NCBI RefSeq assembly: GCF_016734815.1
Contig: NZ_JAERQF010000038.1
Location: forward strand, 1 to 52,375
Source of the DNA: Hymenobacter rubidus
GTDB lineage: Bacteria; Bacteroidota; Bacteroidia; Cytophagales; Hymenobacteraceae
Reading direction: 5' to 3'
DNA length: 52,375 nucleotides
The position numbers and the translations under genes were made by a program. Below the pieces are notes generated by a model. That model saw nothing but the letters and a program-made list of their open reading frames with translations, was not told the DNA's origin and searched no databases. Below, piece by piece: positions 1-8,789 of this stretch. Numbering within the stretch: position 1 is the first letter of the stretch; each line of letters opens with the position of its first letter.

Positions 1-73
1 GGCAGTAGGGAAAGAGTGAGAAAATATACCCCTTTCCTCTACTTTTCACTGGCCTACTTCGAGGGGAAGCCTA

Positions 74-104
74 CAGAGGTGGTTTAGCTAAAACGCACAG
101 CGAG
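74..104 (+). repeat. Left terminal inverted repeat of the IS3 element
   Basis: This 31-nt stretch contains GAGGTGGT and AAAACG cores. It aligns with the reverse complement of 1282-1312, with 23 matches. The exact terminal base is uncertain because the expected TG end is not conserved on this side. Confidence 0.7.
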
Positions 105-125
105 AAGTCTTAACTTCCGTTGCTC

Positions 126-398
126 ATGACCGAAAAACCGAATCTTGGCGGCTTGCCCGCCACCCGTAAGAAATATACGCCGACTTTTAAGGCCGAGCGC
201 GTCCGCCAAGTAGCGGCCGGGACCCGGCAAAGCGACGTGGCCCGTGCCCAGGACATTTCACCGGCCCTGCTGGGGCGCTGGCAACGTCAGGCCCTGGAAG
301 CGGCCGTACCCAGCAGCGCGGAGCGCGACGAAATTAAGCAGCTGCGGGCCGCGCTCAAGCGCTTGGAAATGGAACGCGACATTTTAAAAAAGTCGTGA
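126..398 (+). pseudogene. IS3 transposase OrfA, C-terminus probably lost
   Basis: OrfA supplies the helix-turn-helix DNA-binding part of an IS3 transposase. The 90 residues starting at ATG 126 contain the usual HTH region (FKAERVRQVAAG at about residues 22-33, then a SDVAR/LLGRWQRQ segment) and a C-terminal leucine-rich coiled coil ending ERDILKKS. An upstream TTG at 120 is less likely. Just after the last codons the downstream reading VTIFSQPPQ appears in another frame. Restoring one base near 393-397 would extend OrfA to a TGA at 425-427, overlapping the OrfB ATG at 424. This suggests a one-base deletion, although a programmed frameshift on the AAAAAAG run at 386-392 is the alternative. Confidence 0.7.
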
Positions 399-423
399 CC
401 ATCTTCTCCCAACCGCCTCAGTC

Positions 424-1281
424 ATGAGCCGCTACGCCTTTATCGCGACCTGCGCCGAGCCGTGGCCCGTGCAGGTGCTGGCCGTGAGCCCGGCCGGCTA
501 TTACCAGTGGCGGCAACGGCCGGCCGCCGCGCCAGCCCCGTGGCAAGTGGCGGCGCAAGCGGCCTTTACGCGCCACGCCCGACGCTACGGCACCCGGCGG
601 CTGCGGGCCGAATTACACGCCGAAGGGCACGCTGTGGGGCGCTACGCCCTGCGCTCGTGGCTGCACCGAGCGGACTTACGTGCCCTGAGCACCCGGCCGC
701 AACGCCCGCGCACGACGGTGGCCGACCCGGCGGCCCTGGTGGCCGAAAACCGGCTGCTGGGCCAACCGCCCCCCACCGCCCCGAACCAGGTCTGGGTCGG
801 GGACATTACGTATCTGCCGCTACTGGGCGGGCGCTGGTGCTACTTGGCCACGTGGCGCGATGCCTGCTCCCGGCGCGTAGTGGGCTGGCACCTGGCCGCG
901 CAGATACCCACCGAACTCGTGCTGCTGGCCCTAGAATAAGCCCTAACGCTGCGCCAGCCCCCGCCGGGGCTCATTATTCATGCCGACCGCGGCAGCCAGT
1001 ACACCAGCGCGGCCTGTCGCGCCCGCATCGACCGGGCCAAGGCCGTGCCCAGCTTTAGCCGGCCCGGTAATCTCTACGACAACGCCCAAGCCGAAGCCGG
1101 CTGGAGCACGCTCAAAACCGAACTGCTGCCCCCTGGAAGCGTCTTTGCCTCGCTTGAAGAAGCCCGCCTGGAAGTGGCATACTACCTCGACACCTACTTC
1201 AATCTGGACCGGCGCCACTCTGCCCTCGGCTACCGCTCACCGCATCAATTTGAACAGGACCTCAAATTCACCCTACCTTAG
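424..1281 (+). pseudogene. IS3 transposase OrfB (rve integrase), nonsense-disrupted
   Basis: OrfB is the DDE catalytic subunit of IS3 transposase. One continuous frame runs from ATG 424 to TAG 1281 except for a single in-frame TAA at 937-939. Upstream lies the HTH_21-like region and the first catalytic Asp in GDITYLP. Downstream lie the second Asp in HADRGSQYTS and the Glu in the NAQAEAGWSTLKTE segment. The stop sits where relatives usually read Gln (LALEQAL), so a CAA-to-TAA change is the simplest explanation. The stop separates the first Asp from the other two catalytic residues, so neither half can be active alone. Confidence 0.85.
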
Positions 1282-1312
1282 CTCACTGTCCGTTTTCACT
1301 GCACCACCCCAG
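1282..1312 (-). repeat. Right terminal inverted repeat of the IS3 element
   Basis: The reverse complement begins CTGGGGTGGT and shares AAAACG and ACAG blocks with 74-104. The repeat starts immediately after the OrfB stop, as is usual in IS3 elements. Confidence 0.7.
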
Positions 1313-1341
1313 ACTAACCCCTCTGCTAAAGACCTGTTCAC

Positions 1342-1349
1342 TATCTTTG
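1342..1349 (+). promoter_or_regulatory. Candidate -7 box (TATCTTTG) upstream of wzm
   Basis: The octamer matches the Bacteroidota -7 consensus TAnnTTTG. It lies 61 nt before the GTG start of wzm and just outside the IS element. No convincing TTG -33 box was found at the usual spacing, so the assignment is tentative. Confidence 0.35.
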
Positions 1350-1410
1350 TCACGCGAAACAGTGATTTAACCGTAGCTTACGAGAGCTGCCCTACCATAT
1401 AAATTAGTTT

Positions 1411-2310
1411 GTGCAAACTACTGAATTCCTAAGTAAGCCCAATCCAACCACTCCCGCTATCGATAGAGGCGAAGAAAAGTGGAGCGAGATAATACAACCA
1501 CATACTCGGTTGCTCGACCTTCGCCTAGGCGATGTATGGCGCTATCGTGACTTGGTGATGCTGTTTGTAAAGCGCGATTTTGTTTCCAATTATAAGCAGA
1601 CTATTCTTGGGCCTATCTGGTTTATCATTCAGCCTTTGCTTACTACTATTACCTTTTACATCATCTTTGGGCGGGTTGCGAAGTTAGGTCCGGCAGGTAT
1701 TCCGTCGTTCATTTTTTACTTGGCGGGTAATACAGTATGGGGCTATTTTTCGCAATGTCTTAGCGCAGTATCCACTGTATTTACTTCCAACGCGGCCATC
1801 TTTAGCAAGGTGTACTTCCCACGCCTAACTATGCCCTTGTCAATAATCATCTCGAATCTTGTGCGATTCGGTATTCAGTTCGCCCTTTTTCTGGTAATGT
1901 GGGCTTACTTTCTATTTACTACTTCTGCTCTGCATCCCAACTGGGCGATTCTGCTAACGCCCCTGCTAGTTGTGTTGATGGGCCTGCTATCGTTGGGGTT
2001 AGGCATGATTTTCAGTGCGCTTACCACCAAATACCGCGACTTGGCCATGCTCCTGACTTTTGGGATACAGTTAGGGCTATATGCTACTCCTGTAATTTAC
2101 CCCTTATCGAAAGTGCCTGCCAAATATTTGTGGCTGATTATGGCTAACCCCATGAGTGCCATTGTCGAAACCTTTCGGGTTGGCTTCTTGGGTTCAGGTA
2201 TTTTCAGTTGGCTATATCTAGGCTACAGTACGTTGTTTACTGTGATTACTCTGATAGCCGGTACTATTATTTTCAACCGGGTAGAAAAAAGCTTTACTGA
2301 TACTGTATAG
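1411..2310 (+). CDS. wzm: O-antigen/polysaccharide ABC exporter permease (Wzm)
   Basis: This 299-aa ABC-2 family permease would form the membrane channel that moves undecaprenyl-linked polysaccharide across the inner membrane, powered by Wzt. After a roughly 50-residue cytoplasmic N-terminus with the family-like segment DLVMLFVKRDFVSNYKQT, about six hydrophobic segments follow, including ILGPIWFIIQPLL. Length and layout fit Wzm/RfbD/KpsM proteins (about 260-300 aa). The GTG start at 1411 is chosen because it opens the frame just before the conserved cytoplasmic region. The cognate ATPase follows 76 nt downstream, which strongly supports the call. Composition is AT-richer than the chromosomal flank, as for the rest of this cluster. 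Confidence 0.93.
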   Translation: MQTTEFLSKPNPTTPAIDRGEEKWSEIIQPHTRLLDLRLGDVWRYRDLVMLFVKRDFVSNYKQTILGPIWFIIQPLLTTITFYIIFGRVAKLGPAGIPSFIFYLAGNTVWGYFSQCLSAVSTVFTSNAAIFSKVYFPRLTMPLSIIISNLVRFGIQFALFLVMWAYFLFTTSALHPNWAILLTPLLVVLMGLLSLGLGMIFSALTTKYRDLAMLLTFGIQLGLYATPVIYPLSKVPAKYLWLIMANPMSAIVETFRVGFLGSGIFSWLYLGYSTLFTVITLIAGTIIFNRVEKSFTDTV

Positions 2311-2386
2311 CTCACTTGGTGAATTATTAGAGTATACAGCTTTGGGGAACTATTCATCAACTAGAATATAGAGACGTCATTTAGTC

Positions 2387-3679
2387 ATGAGCGATATAGC
2401 AATAAAAGTTGAGAACGTAAGTAAACTTTACCGTTTAGGTGAGGTTGGTACTGGTACCATTAGTCAGGACCTTAATAGATGGTTTGCCCGCGTGCGTGGC
2501 AAAGAAGACCCATTTGCTAGGATAGGGGAAGCCAACGACCGCACGTCGAAAGGTAATAGTGAATTCGTGTGGTCGTTGAAGGATATAAATTTTGAAGTAA
2601 AGAAAGGGGAGGTGCTAGGTATTATTGGCCGTAACGGAGCTGGTAAATCGACACTACTTAAAATTCTATCAAAAGTAACCACGCCTACTACAGGCAACAT
2701 CAATGTTAATGGACGGATTGCTTCTCTGTTGGAAGTGGGCACCGGTTTCCATCCAGAATTGACGGGTAGAGAAAATATTTTCCTGAATGGCGCTATACTT
2801 GGCATGACCAAAACGGAAATTCGTAGCAAATTTGACGAAATTGTAGACTTCTCAGGCGTTGAGCGTTACATAGATACACCGGTTAAACGATATAGTAGCG
2901 GTATGTATGTGCGACTAGCCTTTGCTGTATCTGCTTTCTTAGAACCTGAAATTCTTATTGTAGACGAAGTGCTGGCCGTTGGTGACGCTGAATTTCAGAA
3001 AAAGTGTTTAGGTCGGATGCAGGATGTGAGCCGCAATGATGGACGAACCATCCTGTTTGTGAGCCACAGCATGCCAGCAGTAAAAAATATTTGCACCACT
3101 GGGTTATTGCTGAAAAACGGTCAGATTTCGTTTGCCGGTACGGCTGATGAAACCGTTGATTTTTATATTGCCAACTCGTTGGATGTTAATACCGATACTT
3201 TAACTGTAATTACGGACGCACATCGAACTTACGATTTGCCACGTTATATAGAATTTGTTTCCTTCGAGATAGTAAATCCTGTAGAAAGCAATATGTATGC
3301 TATTCAGGAAGACATAGAGCTTCGGGTGAAATTAAAGGGCAATAGTGACCGTGAAAATTTCCGAATATCCTTCTCCGTTAATAAGATGGATGAAAGTCTG
3401 GCAGGTGTCTTCTTCTCAAAAGAGAATCTTTCTATTCAGAAAGGTGAAATAAAAGAAGTCAATATTAAAGTAAAAAACCATCAGTTGGCAAAAGGACAGT
3501 ATTACTTTGACTTTTCAGTAGGCACTGGTGATGAAACTATTGGTACTACTGAGTATGATAATGTTGCCAAAGTTATGTTCTTTGAAATAGCTTATAAAGA
3601 TTTGGCGAAACAGCAGATGATTGCCTTATGGCCTTCTGCATGGGGAAGTACTAGTTTCCAGAATGTTGAAGTTTACTAA
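2387..3679 (+). CDS. wzt: Polysaccharide ABC exporter ATPase with C-terminal glycan-binding domain (Wzt)
   Basis: This 430-aa ATPase partners Wzm. The nucleotide-binding domain has Walker A GRNGAGKS (residues 81-88), an ABC signature YSSGM (169-173), Walker B EILIVDEVL (188-196) and the H-loop SHS (226-228). An insertion of about 35 residues before Walker A is typical of the family. After about residue 280 a beta-rich extension of about 145 residues matches the size and placement of the Wzt C-terminal domain. In known systems (E. coli O8/O9a) that domain recognises the modified chain end before export. This is the reason to predict a capped chain synthesised in the cytoplasm rather than Wzx/Wzy assembly. 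No terminal methyltransferase or kinase was recognised nearby. Confidence 0.93.
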   Translation: MSDIAIKVENVSKLYRLGEVGTGTISQDLNRWFARVRGKEDPFARIGEANDRTSKGNSEFVWSLKDINFEVKKGEVLGIIGRNGAGKSTLLKILSKVTTPTTGNINVNGRIASLLEVGTGFHPELTGRENIFLNGAILGMTKTEIRSKFDEIVDFSGVERYIDTPVKRYSSGMYVRLAFAVSAFLEPEILIVDEVLAVGDAEFQKKCLGRMQDVSRNDGRTILFVSHSMPAVKNICTTGLLLKNGQISFAGTADETVDFYIANSLDVNTDTLTVITDAHRTYDLPRYIEFVSFEIVNPVESNMYAIQEDIELRVKLKGNSDRENFRISFSVNKMDESLAGVFFSKENLSIQKGEIKEVNIKVKNHQLAKGQYYFDFSVGTGDETIGTTEYDNVAKVMFFEIAYKDLAKQQMIALWPSAWGSTSFQNVEVY

Positions 3680-3691
3680 TTGTAATTTGTA

Positions 3692-4462
3692 ATGAAAGTT
3701 GTCCTACTTGCCGGAGGATTAGGCACTCGTCTCTCGGAAGAAACAGTACTTAAGCCTAAGCCGATGGTAGAAATTGGTGATATGCCCATCTTATGGCATA
3801 TTATGAAAATTTACTCTTCTTACGGATTTAATGATTTCGTAATTTGCTTGGGCTATAAAGGGTATGTTATTAAGGAGTATTTCGCTAACTACTTTCTACA
3901 TAAGTCCGATGTTACTATCAACTTGAAGGATAACAGGTTGCAGGTGCATGACAGTTTTGCCGAGCCGTGGAATATTACGCTGGTAGATACCGGTTTGAAT
4001 ACCATGACTGGCGGGCGTATTAAGAGGGTGAAACAGCATATCGGCAATGAAACCTTTTTCTTAACCTATGGCGATGGAGTAGCGGATGTAAACATCAGTG
4101 AAGCGCTGGCTTACCACCAGAATCATGGCAAACTTTGCACTGTAACTGCTGTGCAACCAAGCGGGCGTTTTGGAGCACTCGATTTGAATGAGCAAAACCA
4201 AGTAGTTTCATTCGCAGAAAAGCCGAAAGGTGATGGTGCTTGGATTAATGGTGGCTTTTTTGTGTGCGAACCAGCAGTAATAGACTACATTGATAATGAT
4301 GCTACCATTTGGGAGAGGGAGCCGCTAGAGCGCATCGCGGCGGCCAATCAAATGGATGCTTATAAGCACAATGGTTTCTGGAAGCCAATGGATACCCTCC
4401 GCGATAAGATAGAGTTGGAAGGTGATTGGCAAAAAGGAGAAGCCAAGTGGAAAAACTGGTAA
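3692..4462 (+). CDS. rfbF: Glucose-1-phosphate cytidylyltransferase
   Basis: The enzyme makes CDP-glucose from CTP and glucose-1-phosphate, the entry step to CDP-3,6-dideoxyhexoses. The 256-aa length is normal. The nucleotide-binding N-terminus LLAGGLGTRLSEET is followed by KPKPMVEIGDMPILWHIM, the signature of this cytidylyltransferase as opposed to RmlA-type enzymes. YGDGVADV around residue 127 carries the metal-binding Asp region. The gene is 12 nt after wzt and 3 nt before rfbG, in operon spacing. Confidence 0.95.
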   Translation: MKVVLLAGGLGTRLSEETVLKPKPMVEIGDMPILWHIMKIYSSYGFNDFVICLGYKGYVIKEYFANYFLHKSDVTINLKDNRLQVHDSFAEPWNITLVDTGLNTMTGGRIKRVKQHIGNETFFLTYGDGVADVNISEALAYHQNHGKLCTVTAVQPSGRFGALDLNEQNQVVSFAEKPKGDGAWINGGFFVCEPAVIDYIDNDATIWEREPLERIAAANQMDAYKHNGFWKPMDTLRDKIELEGDWQKGEAKWKNW

Positions 4463-4465
4463 CTT

Positions 4466-5539
4466 ATGGAATTAGAGGCTGTCTACAAGGGTAAGAAAGT
4501 TTTCCTGACCGGGCACACCGGGTTTAAGGGGGCTTGGCTGTTGCAATGGCTATACCTACTTGGAGCCGAGGTGAAAGGTTATGCCCTAGCTCCAGTTAGT
4601 GAAGATGACTTATATAACTTAATAGAAGGGAATACACTTTGCCATTCTATTATCGCAGATTTGCAGGATTCGGCTCGATTAGAGAAGGAAATTCTTAGCT
4701 TTCAGCCTGATTTTATCTTTCATCTGGCTGCTCAGCCATTAGTAAGGTTATCGTACGAGGTGCCGTCAGAAACCTTTCTGGTAAATGCTATTGGTACAGC
4801 GTATGTGCTGGATGCCATCCGCAAGCTACAGAAACCTTGTACAGTGGTGCTGATAACTACCGATAAGGTGTATGAGAATAAAGAGTGGGTGTATCCCTAT
4901 CGAGAAACTGACCGGCTTGGCGGCTATGACCCCTATAGTGCCAGCAAGGCGTGTGCGGAGCTAGTCATCAATTCTTACCAACAGTCATTTTTCAATCTGG
5001 CATCTTTTACACAGCACCGTAAAGGCATTGCAAGTGCCCGAGCTGGTAATGTAATTGGGGGAGGCGACTGGGCGAAAGACCGGATTATCCCCGACATTGT
5101 GCGAGCACTACGGGTAGACCACCCCGTGACGGTACGCAACCCGCAGGCAGTGCGGCCATGGCAACACGTATTGGAACCTTTGGGTGGCTATCTTCTCCTA
5201 GGAGCCAAACTAGCCGCTGAACCTCTCCGTTACAGTGGGAGTTGGAACTTCGGCCCCAATGCCGAAGACAATAAAACTGTAGGTGAACTTGTTGATATTG
5301 CTATCACTACTTGGGGTAGTGGCAACTACGAGTACCCCCCACTAACAGCGCAACCGCACGAAGCCGGCCTGCTTAAGCTCGACATTAGTAAAGCCACTAA
5401 TGAACTGCGCTGGCATCCTAAGTATAAGGCGGCCGAAGCTATTGCACGAACATTGGTTTGGTACAAAGCTTTTAGTCAAGACCGGACCGTGGCTCGCCAA
5501 TTGGTGCATGAGGATATTATGGCATATCTCCATGCGTAA
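4466..5539 (+). CDS. rfbG: CDP-glucose 4,6-dehydratase
   Basis: This extended short-chain dehydrogenase/reductase converts CDP-glucose to CDP-4-keto-6-deoxyglucose using bound NAD+. The Rossmann motif TGHTGFKGAW (residues 15-24) is characteristic of RfbG. The catalytic YSASK motif is at 157-161 (Tyr157, Lys161) and TTDKVYEN at 131-138 carries the Thr of the active site. The length of 357 aa is typical. It follows rfbF by 3 nt, and its stop codon overlaps the start of the next gene by 8 nt, indicating translational coupling within the tyvelose operon. Confidence 0.95.
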   Translation: MELEAVYKGKKVFLTGHTGFKGAWLLQWLYLLGAEVKGYALAPVSEDDLYNLIEGNTLCHSIIADLQDSARLEKEILSFQPDFIFHLAAQPLVRLSYEVPSETFLVNAIGTAYVLDAIRKLQKPCTVVLITTDKVYENKEWVYPYRETDRLGGYDPYSASKACAELVINSYQQSFFNLASFTQHRKGIASARAGNVIGGGDWAKDRIIPDIVRALRVDHPVTVRNPQAVRPWQHVLEPLGGYLLLGAKLAAEPLRYSGSWNFGPNAEDNKTVGELVDIAITTWGSGNYEYPPLTAQPHEAGLLKLDISKATNELRWHPKYKAAEAIARTLVWYKAFSQDRTVARQLVHEDIMAYLHA

Positions 5540-6434
5540 AATATTGCTTATCGGTGCTACTGGCTTTGTAGGCCAACATATAAGGGAAGTGCTGGCTGCC
5601 GATATGGGCTTGGAACTGCGGGTGACAGCCCGACAGCCTACGACGGTAGATACGCAGACAATTCCATTCGACTTTCACTATCCGGCTAGTTGGCAGCATA
5701 TACTAGATGTTGCGCCCGATATAATCGTGAATGCGGCGGGGTATGGGGTAGTGAAAGAGCAAACGGACTTGGAGGCCATGTATGACGTGAACTACCGCCT
5801 ACCTGTTCGTCTAATAAAGTTTTTGCATGCCGCTGGTCAAGAGCCTTTCTGGCTACAGGTAGGTACGGCATTCGAGTATGATTTGACCGAGGAGCGCCTA
5901 CATGAGGATAGCGCCTGTGTGCCACTTACGCACTACGGAATGTCAAAATACTTGTGTAGCAACTTTCTGCAATCGACAGCTAATTCATTGCCTTTCCTAA
6001 TTTTGCGACCTTTCGCCATGTTTGGGCCCTATGAGAGCGATAGTAAACTGTTACCTTACTTGCTGAATGCTCAAAAAATGGCGCGACCTATCCAATTATC
6101 CAGCGGAAAGCAGGAACGTGATTACTTTTACGTGAGAGATTTAGCTTGTTTCATTAATTATCTTATTAACAATGGCTTACATGAGTTAGATGGGGCTGTT
6201 CTGAATGTAGGCAGTGGACATCCAACCTCCTTAAAGGATTTGGCTACTAGCTTAAGTAAGTTTATTCCTGATTTTAGGTCGGAAATTTGGAAGTGGGGCG
6301 AAGTTGCCCAACGAGCAAATGAAACGCAAGTCTTCTATAACGCATCGACAAAAGCGACCCAATTAAAATTGCAACTGACGCCCTCATCACAAGCCTTTCA
6401 AGAAACCATTTCTTATTACTATCAGCAACGCTAG
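5532..6434 (+). CDS. rfbS: CDP-paratose synthase-like NAD(P)-dependent reductase
   Basis: This 300-aa extended SDR has the cofactor motif GATGFVG (residues 8-14) and catalytic YGMSK (Tyr135, Lys139). Its place between rfbG and rfbH, in a cluster that also holds rfbE, suggests it reduces the 4-keto group of the 3,6-dideoxy intermediate to CDP-paratose. A CDP-abequose synthase (RfbJ) would have the same fold and context. The presence of a paratose 2-epimerase downstream favours RfbS. The start at ATG 5532 is chosen because the Rossmann motif begins within 8 residues of it. An in-frame extension upstream would run deep inside rfbG. Confidence 0.75.
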   Translation: MRKILLIGATGFVGQHIREVLAADMGLELRVTARQPTTVDTQTIPFDFHYPASWQHILDVAPDIIVNAAGYGVVKEQTDLEAMYDVNYRLPVRLIKFLHAAGQEPFWLQVGTAFEYDLTEERLHEDSACVPLTHYGMSKYLCSNFLQSTANSLPFLILRPFAMFGPYESDSKLLPYLLNAQKMARPIQLSSGKQERDYFYVRDLACFINYLINNGLHELDGAVLNVGSGHPTSLKDLATSLSKFIPDFRSEIWKWGEVAQRANETQVFYNASTKATQLKLQLTPSSQAFQETISYYYQQR

Positions 6435-6453
6435 GTCCTGGCCTTCAAGAAAT

Positions 6454-7755
6454 ATGTTTAAGAATTTTAGTAGTGAGCTGCAGGAACTGCTGACTCAGAA
6501 AGCAACCGAAAATACCACCAAGGCATTTGTTCCAGGACAAGACTATATTCCGGTTACTGGTAAGGTATTGGATGCGGACGACCTTTTACATGGGGTAGAT
6601 GCCACACTGGATGGCTGGCTGACAACCGGTCGTTATGGACCCAAATTTGAGCAGAAGCTGGCAAAATGGTTTGGCTGTAAGTCATCTATCTTGGTGAATT
6701 CTGGGTCATCGGCCAATTTGGTTGCTTTTTACACTCTGACCTCGCCCAAGTTAGGTGACCGCGCCATCAAGCCCGGCGACGAAGTAATTACGGTAGCTGC
6801 TGGCTTTCCGACCACAGTCAACCCAATGGTGCAGTTTGGGTGCATACCAGTATTCGTAGACGTTGATATTCCCACTTACAACATCAAGCCTGAACTAATA
6901 GAGCAGGCCGTAACGCCCAAAACGAAAGCCATTATGATTGCGCATACCTTGGGCAATCCGTTCAATCTGGATGAGGTGATGCGGGTAGCCAAGAAATACA
7001 ACTTATGGGTGATTGAGGACGATTGCGACTCGTTGGGCGCTACATACAATGGCCAGAAAACCGGAACTTTCGGAGACTTGGCTACTTTGTCGTTTTACCC
7101 AGCGCACCATATCACGATGGGCGAGGGTGGCGCGGTACTCATCAACAATATTCGACTAAAGATGATAGCCGAAAGCTTTCGCGACTGGGGACGCGACTGC
7201 TATTGCGAACCTGGCAAGGACAATACCTGCAACAAGCGTTTCTGTTGGCAACTAGGTGAACTGCCTTATGGTTACGACCACAAGTACACCTATTCGCATA
7301 TAGGCTTCAACTTGAAAGTAACCGATATGCAGGCGGCAATAGGATTGAGCCAGCTTAACAAAGCTGATTTCTTTGTACAGCGCCGTCGTGAAAACCACGC
7401 GATGCTGTATCAAAAGATGAAACAATTTGAAGACCATTTCATTCTGCCCGAAGCTACTCCTAATGCCGACCCCAGCTGGTTCGGTTTCCTGCTCACCATT
7501 CGAGATGATAGTCCCATTGAACGACAAGCACTCATTCAGCACCTCGAAGACCATAAAATAGGTACTCGTCTGCTATTTGCTGGCAACCTTTTGCGCCAGC
7601 CCGCTTATCAGCATATCGAACATCGGATAGTGGGTGATTTGAGCAACACCGACACTATCATGAATCGCTCCTTCTGGTTGGGCGTGTGGCCTGGATTGAA
7701 TGAAGGGCATTATGACTACATGGTGGAAATATTAAATCAGTTTTTTAAGAAGTAA
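6454..7755 (+). CDS. rfbH: CDP-4-keto-6-deoxy-D-glucose 3-dehydrase (E1), Fe-S and PMP dependent
   Basis: RfbH removes the C3 hydroxyl of CDP-4-keto-6-deoxyglucose, the step that creates 3,6-dideoxy sugars. The 433-aa protein has the aminotransferase fold, but the PLP-binding Lys is replaced by His: PAHHITMGEGG contains His218 and His219, the second aligning with the catalytic His of E1. Four cysteines (191, 249, 251, 259) reproduce the C-X57-C-X-C-X7-C spacing of the [2Fe-2S] ligands in the Yersinia enzyme. Both features separate it from ordinary sugar aminotransferases. E1 needs a reductase partner (E3/AscD type). None was seen in the window, so electrons must come from elsewhere. Confidence 0.96.
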   Translation: MFKNFSSELQELLTQKATENTTKAFVPGQDYIPVTGKVLDADDLLHGVDATLDGWLTTGRYGPKFEQKLAKWFGCKSSILVNSGSSANLVAFYTLTSPKLGDRAIKPGDEVITVAAGFPTTVNPMVQFGCIPVFVDVDIPTYNIKPELIEQAVTPKTKAIMIAHTLGNPFNLDEVMRVAKKYNLWVIEDDCDSLGATYNGQKTGTFGDLATLSFYPAHHITMGEGGAVLINNIRLKMIAESFRDWGRDCYCEPGKDNTCNKRFCWQLGELPYGYDHKYTYSHIGFNLKVTDMQAAIGLSQLNKADFFVQRRRENHAMLYQKMKQFEDHFILPEATPNADPSWFGFLLTIRDDSPIERQALIQHLEDHKIGTRLLFAGNLLRQPAYQHIEHRIVGDLSNTDTIMNRSFWLGVWPGLNEGHYDYMVEILNQFFKK

Positions 7756-7757
7756 CG

Positions 7758-8771
7758 ATGCGCTATTTAGTAACTGGAGGTTGTGGGTTTTTAGGCTCAA
7801 ATCTAGCTGCCGAAGTCCTACGGCAAGGAGATGAGCTTTTTGTATTTGACAACCTTTCACGAGAGGGTGCATACCTGAACTTAAAATGGCTGCAGGAGCA
7901 AGGGCAGTTCAAATTTTATAATAGTGATATCCGCTCGTATAATGATGTGGAGAAAGCTGTAAGGGAAGTAAAGCCTGACGTGCTTTTTCACTTAGCTGGT
8001 CAGGTAGCTATGACTACTTCGCTTGATGACCCCCGCCGGGATTTTGAGATAAATGTGTTGGGCGGGCACAATGTCTTGGAAGCAGTGAGAAAATTCTCTT
8101 CAGATACTATTGTAACATACTCATCTACTAACAAAGTATATGGCGACTTAGAGGATATAGAGTATATTGAAGCAGATACACGTTTCATTGCTAAAGGGTT
8201 CGAGAAAGGATTTGATGAGAATTTGAGACTTAACTTTCAGTCTCCTTACGGATGTTCTAAAGGCGCTACCGACCAATACATGCTTGATTATGCCCGTATG
8301 TTTGGTTTAAAAACCATTGTATTTCGGCATTCATCTATTTTTGGGGGGCGACAGTTCTCTACTTTTGACCAAGGCTGGATAGGTTGGTTTGTAAAGCAGG
8401 CTTTAGACATAAAATCTGGGAAGCTTACTATGCCATTTACTATTTCTGGCACTGGTAAACAAGTTCGCGATGTACTCTTTGCTTCTGACTTGGTATCATG
8501 CTACTTCGACGCCATAAAAGCCATCGGAGCCACGGCTGGGCAGGTATATAATATTGGTGGGGGTGCTAAAAATAGCATGTCTCTGTTAGAGCTTTTCGGC
8601 ATGCTAGAAGAAATTGTGGGAATCAAAATGCAGTACACTAGGCTGCCTGTGCGGCAAAGTGACCAAAAGGTATTTATTGCTAACATCGCCAAAGCAAAGG
8701 CAGATTTCGAATGGCAACCCATTGTAAATAAAGCAAGCGGTCTACTAGGGATGATTGAGTGGCTTTCTTAA
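7758..8771 (+). CDS. rfbE: CDP-paratose 2-epimerase (CDP-tyvelose producing)
   Basis: This 337-aa extended SDR starts with the Rossmann motif TGGCGFLG (residues 6-13). FDNLSREGAYLNLKWL (about 30-45) is typical of CDP-tyvelose epimerases, and YGCSK (164-168) holds the catalytic Tyr and Lys. The family inverts C2 of CDP-paratose with tightly bound NAD+. The start lies 2 nt after the rfbH stop, so it is the last gene of a tightly packed rfbFG-S-HE set. Its presence turns a generic dideoxyhexose pathway into a tyvelose pathway. Confidence 0.9.
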   Translation: MRYLVTGGCGFLGSNLAAEVLRQGDELFVFDNLSREGAYLNLKWLQEQGQFKFYNSDIRSYNDVEKAVREVKPDVLFHLAGQVAMTTSLDDPRRDFEINVLGGHNVLEAVRKFSSDTIVTYSSTNKVYGDLEDIEYIEADTRFIAKGFEKGFDENLRLNFQSPYGCSKGATDQYMLDYARMFGLKTIVFRHSSIFGGRQFSTFDQGWIGWFVKQALDIKSGKLTMPFTISGTGKQVRDVLFASDLVSCYFDAIKAIGATAGQVYNIGGGAKNSMSLLELFGMLEEIVGIKMQYTRLPVRQSDQKVFIANIAKAKADFEWQPIVNKASGLLGMIEWLS

Positions 8772-8789
8772 TGCAAATTGGTTTATATA

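Larger units (their letters stand above)
74..1312 (+). mobile_element. IS3-family insertion sequence, degenerate
   Basis: An OrfA/OrfB pair of IS3 type is bracketed by imperfect 31-bp inverted repeats (74-104 and 1282-1312; 23 of 31 positions match by hand alignment). Both ORFs look inactivated (see their entries), so the copy is probably immobile unless helped in trans. No clear target duplication flanks it: a CTA occurs on both sides but is one base out of register with the repeat ends. The element lies directly upstream of the O-antigen exporter genes, a common place for IS insertions at the edge of polysaccharide loci. Confidence 0.85.

Noticed and set aside
386..392. AAAAAAG run in OrfA as a programmed -1 frameshift site
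   Set aside because: A -1 shift here reads VVTIFSQPPQS and then stops at 425-427, so it does not enter the OrfB frame; a one-base deletion explains the arrangement better, though this is not settled.
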